NCBI GenBank assembly: GCA_947044405.1
Contig: CAMRHE010000330.1
Span: forward strand, 1,426,001 to 1,490,000
From: Leptodactylus fallax
Lineage: Eukaryota > Chordata > Amphibia > Anura > Leptodactylidae
Length of the DNA: 64,000 nt
Direction of reading: 5' to 3'
This document shows, one piece after another, positions 57,601 to 64,000 of this stretch. Below the pieces are notes generated by a model. That model was not told where the DNA came from, searched no databases, and saw nothing but the letters and a program-made list of their open reading frames with translations. Each line of letters opens with the position of its first letter. Position 1 is the first letter of the stretch. Made by a program: the position numbers and the translations under genes.

Positions 57601-59263
57601 GGATACCTGAGTTTTCTGCAACAGTTGAAATATTTGCTGGGCAATCTGTTCTCTGACTACATGATATGTATCTTCACATATCAGTTTTTATACTTCTAAT
57701 AGGCCCATTATGGCTGCAACACATTTTGCATTTTTCTCTGAGGCAGGGGGAGTGTACAGTACAGAGCAGTCTGCCCCCTCATCCACTATTGCTACTATTG
57801 GTTTCTAGACATATAATTCTGCCAGAAGTAACTGTAAAATATCAGATAAATAGGTGAGAAAAGCCCAAGTGACCATAATATATTAGATCCAGGGATGCGG
57901 ACTCTAAATCCAGGTTATGATGCAGCTAAAAAGATCCCTGGCACAAAATAAGAGAAATTTAAGCATGAACAGGCAAACAGTTTACTGTCTATAACTAACA
58001 ATCTATCAGCAATAATACAAGCAGCTAGTCAGAAGTAGATGGACTCTCCTTGCACTGACTGTAGGAAGCTGCAGACTCGTCTCTGAGCAGTGTACAGGCA
58101 GCACAGAGCACCAATGGAGTGGGTAAAATCAGGAGGTAAAATCAGGAGTTACCTGGTATGCTATGGATCTAGTAGGTGGAGCTGTCTCCTGTGACTATTA
58201 GTATGAGGCATCCCCTGCTGTATCTATATCACACCAGGTGGGTTAGGGTTACATATAGAAGAGGCATAGCCTGTACTTCAACAATGCAATACCCAAAAAT
58301 GCTGATACTCCATGTGTGTTAGCTGATGGGATGGGAAGGCAGGCGGAACCCACCAGACCACACAACTAACACTCCTGAGCTGAGGCAGCGCCACCTACTG
58401 GATCCCCTACCCGCCTGATTTAGAGCACTCTAGACTCAACCATTGCTACTACTGTACCACATAGCTTCAGCTCCACCAATAAGGCATAACTAAAAATAAT
58501 ATGATCTGAATTATATATATTGAGGGAAAGGGTACGTGATGATGAACAAAAATTAATAGGACTGCTCCTGCAACTATTATATACCTTGTAGCACCTTTAT
58601 ATTATGCTACTTGTAACTTTCTTGACAACCCGTAAAAAAGAAACACATAAACTCAATATAGGAAAGCGAGAAGAATCATGAAGATGCCGAAATGATGAAG
58701 TATGCTCCATACTGTCTGCAACTTTTTTTTTTTTACATAAAAAAAATGCATTATGTCCTAAGACTTACACAATTTTAAACTGCATTGTGTGAAAAGGATT
58801 TTTTCAGCCAAACCACATAGAAAACTGTGTTAGCAAATGTTACTGCCTTATGCACATGACAGTATTACAGACCTGTCTTATATGGATCTGTAATACTGTG
58901 TTCATTGCCTGATAATCGCGGTAACTTTTTTCTGACTCTGACGCCACCCGAAAAAGACCCAACTTTGATTCTTCTACTCAAACTCCGACTCTGCATTCTG
59001 CAGAAAACTGGTGCAAGTTATAGCTGAAATCTATGCCAGACCCCAATTTCAATTCTAGTTCATAAAGCCTCCCGAGATGTGCCAGAATTCAGAGGCCAGA
59101 GCCTTTGGTATACTGCATGAAGAGGAGGGAAGGATTAAGACCAGCTTATGAAATGCTTGTCTTAATAAAACAGACCTTATGTGCATAGCAAGAATGATAT
59201 GTTGCTTTACAATATAAATTTGGGGCATAACCTCTAATATTATGCCAGTATATAGAACAGATA
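57601..59263. other. Unassigned, gene-free DNA
   Basis: No gene. About 57880-58440 has a different composition and could be an old LTR or element, with a local duplication AAAATCAGGAG at 58127-58151. Not assignable. Confidence 0.35.
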
Positions 59264-59760
59264 TACAGTACTGTGCAAAAATTGTAGGCAGATGTGGAGA
59301 AATTTCTGAAAAGTAAGAATGCTTTCAGAAATAGAAGGGTTAATAGTTTAATTTTGTCAATTAACAAAATGATGTGAATGAAAAGAGAGAAATCTAAATC
59401 CCATCAATATTTGGTGTGACCTTTGCCTTCCATCAATTCTTCTTAGTACTTGCAGATGTTATTTGAAGGAACTCAGCAGGGAGGTTGTTCCTGCCGCCAT
59501 CTTGGAGAACTAAGGACAGATCTTCTGTGGATGTAGGCTTGCTCCAATCCTTCTGTCTCATCATGTAATCCCAGACAGACTGGATGATGATGATCTCTGT
59601 GGGGGCCGTATCATCACTTCCAGGACTCCTCCTCCAAAGGGCAAAGGTCACACCAAATATTGATGGGATTTACATTTCTCTTTTCTTCATTCACTTCATT
59701 TCTATTTTTACTTTGCAGCATTTTTTCCACACCTGCCTAAAACCTTTGCACAGTACTGTA
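59264..59760 (-). mobile_element. Tc1-derived foldback element, complete copy B
   Basis: TACAGTACTGTGCAAA at the left and its exact inverse at the right, at TA. The inverted pair CCCATCAATATTTGGTGTGA lies near 59399 and again inverted near 59651. The 497-bp element keeps only the last part of a transposase gene between its ends. It is the complete relative of 116-487. Confidence 0.9.
59433..59651 (-). pseudogene. C-terminal remnant of a Tc1 transposase
   Basis: The frame contains IIIIQSVWDYMMRQKDWSKP and VLQDGGRNNLPAEFLQ, which correspond to the catalytic Glu block (IIESVWDYM, Glu replaced by Gln here) and the C-terminal helices of a Tc1 group. Everything upstream is deleted. The frame is 72 codons and would not make an active enzyme. 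Confidence 0.8.
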
Positions 59761-59819
59761 GCTGAGCTACACTTGTCAGTTTCTTGTTCCCAACATTCTA
59801 ATTCATTGACCTAAGATAA

Positions 59820-61040
59820 CAGGATATATTTATATGCAGCCCTATAGCAAACCATCCAATGTCAGAATATCACAGTGAAATCTTCCAAATGACAAACTCG
59901 GCCCTGCTAAATCTGTATATTTGTAATCTTCTCCGTGCTCTACCATACAATGCCTAAATCCTTTTGTTTTCCACATTTTATAAATGCAGGCAGCAAGCTT
60001 GAACTTTTATTGATTTTGTCCTATTGGCAAAAAAAAGAGTATTACAGATTTTGCTTTATCTAGTATTAACACATGAAGATTTTCTGCAAGGCTGGGTAAG
60101 TTTTGGTTGTGGCCCTGAGGCTCTTGCTTGCATTTTCTGAAGGGTCACGGCCTAAATCAATGATTTCTTAACGAAGAAATGAGAAAGGGAATGAATACAG
60201 AGCGGATTTTTCCACATACAAAGAAATTCAGGTCTTTTTAACAGCAATTTTTTTAAAACATGCCCCAGTTTTGCACCCATCGTATAGTGGAAATTCTAGG
60301 ACCTTGCACAAGATCATTTGACTCATTATCGTAATGAGACCAAAGCCATTCTCTATGTTATCCTTGGACCAAAAATCTTTGGGAAATCTGCTTAAATTCT
60401 CACTTTTATACAGCATGTAATCCATGCGTTTTGTGGATTATAATTTGTTCTTTAAATCCCAAATCCCCGAACAATCTCCACCTGCTAAAAAAAACCCCCA
60501 ACCCTATCTAAATAATTGTCTGGCTTTTATCTGATGAATCTGCATTAATACATCATAAAGTGTATTATAATTCAATCTGCATTATTAGGCAAAGTAATTC
60601 AATCTGCATTATTGGGGACCGGCGATGGGTCAAGCTGTCGCTGCGACATGATGTGTCCGTAAACCGACCTCGGAGAAGTCCTCTCATATAGAAGATCCAG
60701 CCAGGGACATATTATGCCTAATCCTATAGTTAGTTTTCATTACAGATGTTTTTACATGCTGCTCAATTGGAAATCGGCTCAACCCGCTTGGCTATGGACA
60801 ACGTCTCTGTTTCTGCTTCCAATCAGTTTAATCCTCAGCGCACTCCACTGGCAGATGTATTCCCAGTGTATTACAATGACCCTCTGTGTTCTTGTGCAAG
60901 AGCGAATGAAAGACCTTTAGAAAACACAATGGGCAGAGGAGAAGTGAATTATCAGTGGACCCGGGCGAAGCTTTGAAGAAGTCACTAAATGCATTTCAGG
61001 CAAAGGTCTGCATTGTTTATGACTGCACTAAACGGTAAGC
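59820..61040. other. Repeat-poor block with a local tandem duplication
   Basis: No dispersed repeat is recognised. TAATTCAATCTGCATTATT occurs twice in tandem (about 60569-60588 and 60596-60615). CTTTTATTGATTTTGTCCTA and CCTAAATCAATGATTTCTTA are Meis/homeodomain-like. The block may be conserved noncoding DNA, inference only. Confidence 0.3.
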
Positions 61041-61437
61041 TTTGGGATCATGTGCTGGTGCACAATATCATGTTATATTCCTATTACAGACAGGCACACA
61101 TAGGGTTAACAAGTATAACTAAATCATGCATAACAATTCTGGGGAATCTTTTCGTGAAACTCTGTGTTTTCTGTTCCTCTGTTATTCCTCCTAGAAATTT
61201 ATAAATTAGGAGGTGATACTAGTTAGGGGTGTCTCCTCGCACACTCTTAGGCTACATTCACATGACGTGTGACGTCCATTTTTTAACAGATGTCACACAG
61301 CATTAATTTCACTCAGTGAATGGGGGCTATTCACATGACCGTTATTTTGATTGTCATGGACCATTAAAATATAGGTTATGTCCTATTTCTGGGAGTTTTT
61401 TATCGATCTGTGAAAACGGGTGCCTCGTTTTGCAGCC

Positions 61438-61878
61438 TTAAAGTTGTTGTCTGGCCTAAAATTTTACCTATTATTTAGGCCAGGGGAGGTGAAAAAAATA
61501 AAAGAAAACCATACTCACCTGTCCCAGGTGCTCCGGTGCCTCACCGTGCAGTCCAGTCCTGCAGCTCTGTTGACGTCCCCACCACACTTGACCAACTCAG
61601 GCCAATCAGTGGCCTCAAGAAGGGAACAGGGAACATCGCTACCTGTGACATCCCCGGTTCCCTTTCTAAGGCCACTGAGGCCGCAGCAATCATGTGATGG
61701 CTAGAAGGGATCCAGAACGTCACTGCCGGCAAGAAATTCATCAACAAGAAGGCCCCTGACCGAACCACCCTGGGAGGACACTGGAGCATCGGGGACAGGT
61801 GAGTATGTTTTTGTGTTTTTTTTTTCACCTTCCCTGGCCTAATTAGAAAATATTACTTAGCTTGGACAACCTCTTTAA
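61438..61878. mobile_element. TTAA foldback MITE, splice-donor family, copy C
   Basis: TTAAAGTTGTTGTCTGGCCT at the left, inverse GCTTGGACAACCTCTTTAA at the right. CATACTCACCTG (61510-61521) and CAGGTGAGTATG (61796-61807) flank the GC-rich core. It matches 36796-37172 and 55832-56195. Confidence 0.87.
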
Positions 61879-61925
61879 GGCTTATTTGCAATATCCGTCA
61901 CATGGCCATTTTGAGAACACAAGAA

Positions 61926-62310
61926 TTCAATGGGGGTTATTTATCATCTTCCCCCTTTTTGGCCATATTTTTCTAGACTAGTATTACTGTGGTGTCTATT
62001 TATGACGTAGCCGCTCATCCTTGTTAAATGTTGTGCTTGTGTTAGTTTAGATGAGCCTTAATAAGCTATGTGTACTTTGCCCCTTTTTAATACTGTCTCA
62101 CACGCTGACCATGTACCTTTTTAAAAAGGTGCAAACACAGCGTGTAAAGGATCTCCATTTAGGCCATCCCCCCAAAAGTGGCGGGGACAACATCACATCT
62201 GGAAAAAATGCGCAAATGCTTCATAAACAAAGCGCAGGATAGAAAAAGGCCACAAAAAGGCGCAATTTATGCCAAAGAATCAAATAGCTTAATAAATGTT
62301 CCCCATTGTG
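61926..62310. repeat. Foldback repeat nested in the same element
   Basis: ATGGGGGTTATTTATCATCT at the left pairs with CTTAATAAATGTTCCCCAT at the right. TTTAAAAAGGTGC and inner segments pair weakly. Confidence 0.55.
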
Positions 62311-62619
62311 TCTATTCGCATGGCTGGTTTTTTTTTTTTGCTCCTTTTTTACGGCCCCCTTTTCACAACCGTTAAAAAAAACTGACATGTGAATAGAACT
62401 TTGAAATTCCTGGGTTCTATAATAGCCATGAATAAGTGCAGTGCGAGGACTTGCACAGACAGATATGGCCGTTATTCACGGACATTAGATCCGTGCATAA
62501 GACCTTACACTATCCAATCAGTTCTGATTGAAGACTATTTAGGGACGCGCCCATTTGACAGGAGGAATGGCAATGCCTAGATGTCAATTTATTCATAAGT
62601 TTCTAGTAGGTATAATAGT

Positions 62620-62945
62620 TATACACAGGATAGGTATTCAATATGGGATCTGTTGGGGTTTGACACCTGGACCCAACACAGATCATCTGCTGGTAGAAGC
62701 CTCCAGGTCTAGGGAGTTGGTAGAGAACGGGCCAGGCATGGAGCAAAGCTGCTACGAGCGGCACAGCAGCCCTGTCCACTGCGTATCGGTGGTTCTGGTG
62801 AATTGCCCAAACGCTCATATTACAGCAGCGCCGCTCATCCACTAGCAGCTTCTGGCACCCAGAGGCTGCTAGAACTGCTGATCTTTGGGGGTCCGGGTGT
62901 TGGACCCTGTCAGATGACATACTGATGATCTATCCTGTGGATGGG
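62620..62945. repeat. Decayed foldback MITE, relative of 20365-20738
   Basis: GGATAGGTATTCAATATGGG at the left pairs with ACTGATGATCTATCCTGTGG at the right. GGGTTTGACACCTGGACCC pairs with GGGTCCGGGTGTTGGACCC. The terminal TTAA is lost. Confidence 0.7.
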
Positions 62946-64000
62946 CTCTAACACAATAATGGTCTAGCAGCAGAGACCCAAATTTGAAGAGTACTGTGGT
63001 CTATTTCCTAGGGGTTGCTGAAGGTTGGGCCCCTAGAGTCATTTTATCTGATGGGTCCAAGGAGTCTAAGTCTAACACTGACTACAATGTATCGCATGTA
63101 AGCAACAATAACCCACATCTATTAGATATGAGCCGCCATTATTGTATGTTTTCATTTGCTGATATGTTTTTCTCATCTGGATTGCTCCATGACAGACAGA
63201 TAAGCAGTCAGAAGTATGGACGGCAGGCAGATTTCTCAATTAGCTCACGACCAGTTGTGTTCATAACTGTCTCATATCTGGATTTCTCGCCATCCCCTGG
63301 AATCAGTCCCTGTTGTGTAATATGACACAAGAATAGTCTGGTTAAAAAAATTGCAGCTGATGTGTTGCTGATATTGTACTTCACATTCGAGGCAAAGAAA
63401 AATGTCAAAATGCAGTCATTTACACAGTATTCACTTTTCATCTGAGCTTCAATGCTCTTGTCAATGGAGATCTACCGTTACCCTTTATAAACTGAAGAAA
63501 GTGACAAAAATCCAGATATCTGCACAAAAGGTGCAGTCTCTGCCTAGGGAGACTTAAAAAGCAGAAAATTGAAGACCACTTACAGAACTATTGCTGCCTA
63601 CTTGCTGGTTCAAGGTTGGAAACTACAGTATAAGCAGTGCCCTGGCGATTTATGTGCGTTCCTGATTTTTTTTTTGCTCTGGTCTATTTTTTGCTCTGGT
63701 CTTTACTATTAGACTATACAACTCAAAGTCATTTTTTTAATAGGTCAAAGCTGACCCAGAACTTTTGCTTCCCGCCTACCTAGACATAGAGAGGCAACAT
63801 CAAGCTCTTGTTCTTTTGATACCCACCATCATGAGCCATCCCTTTGGGAGCCACCATTTTGGGTGGTGATATTGTGGTTGACAACCAGTTTTCAGTCACA
63901 AAAGTGAATTATTTTTATTCTTTGTAGTGGTTGAAGCCACTAGTGGTAATAATAATATTTATTGGCCACACATGATAGTGGGGAAGATTTATCAATGTTC
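62946..64000. other. Gene-free DNA, start of a dispersed repeat at the edge
   Basis: No gene. The last 25 bases (GTGGGGAAGATTTATCAATG) look like the start of the repeat hinted at 37434 and 61930, cut off by the window end. Confidence 0.35.

Larger units (their letters stand above)
61248..62510. mobile_element. Worn non-autonomous DNA element hosting two nested MITEs
   Basis: The left part reads TTAGGCTACATTCACATGAC and the right part GATCCGTGCATAAGACCTTA, a hAT-like arrangement of outer arms. CATGTGAATAGAAC near 62387 pairs with GCTATTCACATGACC near 61327. Two younger foldbacks interrupt it. The outer limits are approximate. Confidence 0.5.

Overview
The window looks like a piece of a large, repeat-rich vertebrate genome, most likely an anuran amphibian. 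The reasons are the mix of several Tc1/mariner families, a full-length L1-type retrotransposon, many foldback MITEs bounded by TTAA (the T2/Kolobok style known from frogs), and hAT-type miniature elements with 8-bp target duplications. This assignment is inference from repeat content. I see no exon of a host protein gene, no rRNA or tRNA gene and no CRISPR array. The window reads as a gene desert or a very large intron.

Layout. 0-2 kb: a truncated Tc1-derived foldback element and a decayed DD34E Tc1 element. 3-6 kb: a palindromic repeat, a hAT MITE with 8-bp duplication, and an intact DD35E Tc1 element (copy 1). 6.06-11.95 kb: a full-length L1-type element on the minus strand with identical 17-bp target duplications, ORF1 (coiled coil plus RRM) and ORF2 (endonuclease, reverse transcriptase, zinc knuckle), interrupted by a few frameshifts. 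12.8-13.3 kb: remnant of another Tc1 family. 14.2-16.6 kb: a non-autonomous hAT element carrying other foldback repeats. 18.1-19.4 kb: a 31-bp minisatellite. 20-32 kb: a dense series of TTAA foldback elements, an internally deleted third Tc1 element, and a mariner-type MITE. 40.2-40.7 kb: a second 31-bp minisatellite related to the first. 42.5-44.1 kb: DD35E copy 2, exactly the same length as copy 1. 44.6-62.5 kb: further TTAA MITEs, a hAT nested in a hAT, tRNA-derived SINE pieces, AT microsatellites and a second, more complete copy of the element seen at the start of the window.

Between these lie repeat-poor, AT-rich blocks (about 22.7-23.8, 32.7-33.2, 36.1-36.6, 50.7-51.3, 56.9-57.6 and 59.8-61.0 kb) with clustered TAATTA-type motifs. 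They could be conserved regulatory DNA, which only a cross-species alignment can decide. The most substantive observations are the two intact DD35E transposons, the nearly intact L1 with its perfect target duplication, the paired minisatellites, and a MITE family with an outward-facing splice-donor match in each arm. I did not find a convincing new cellular system.
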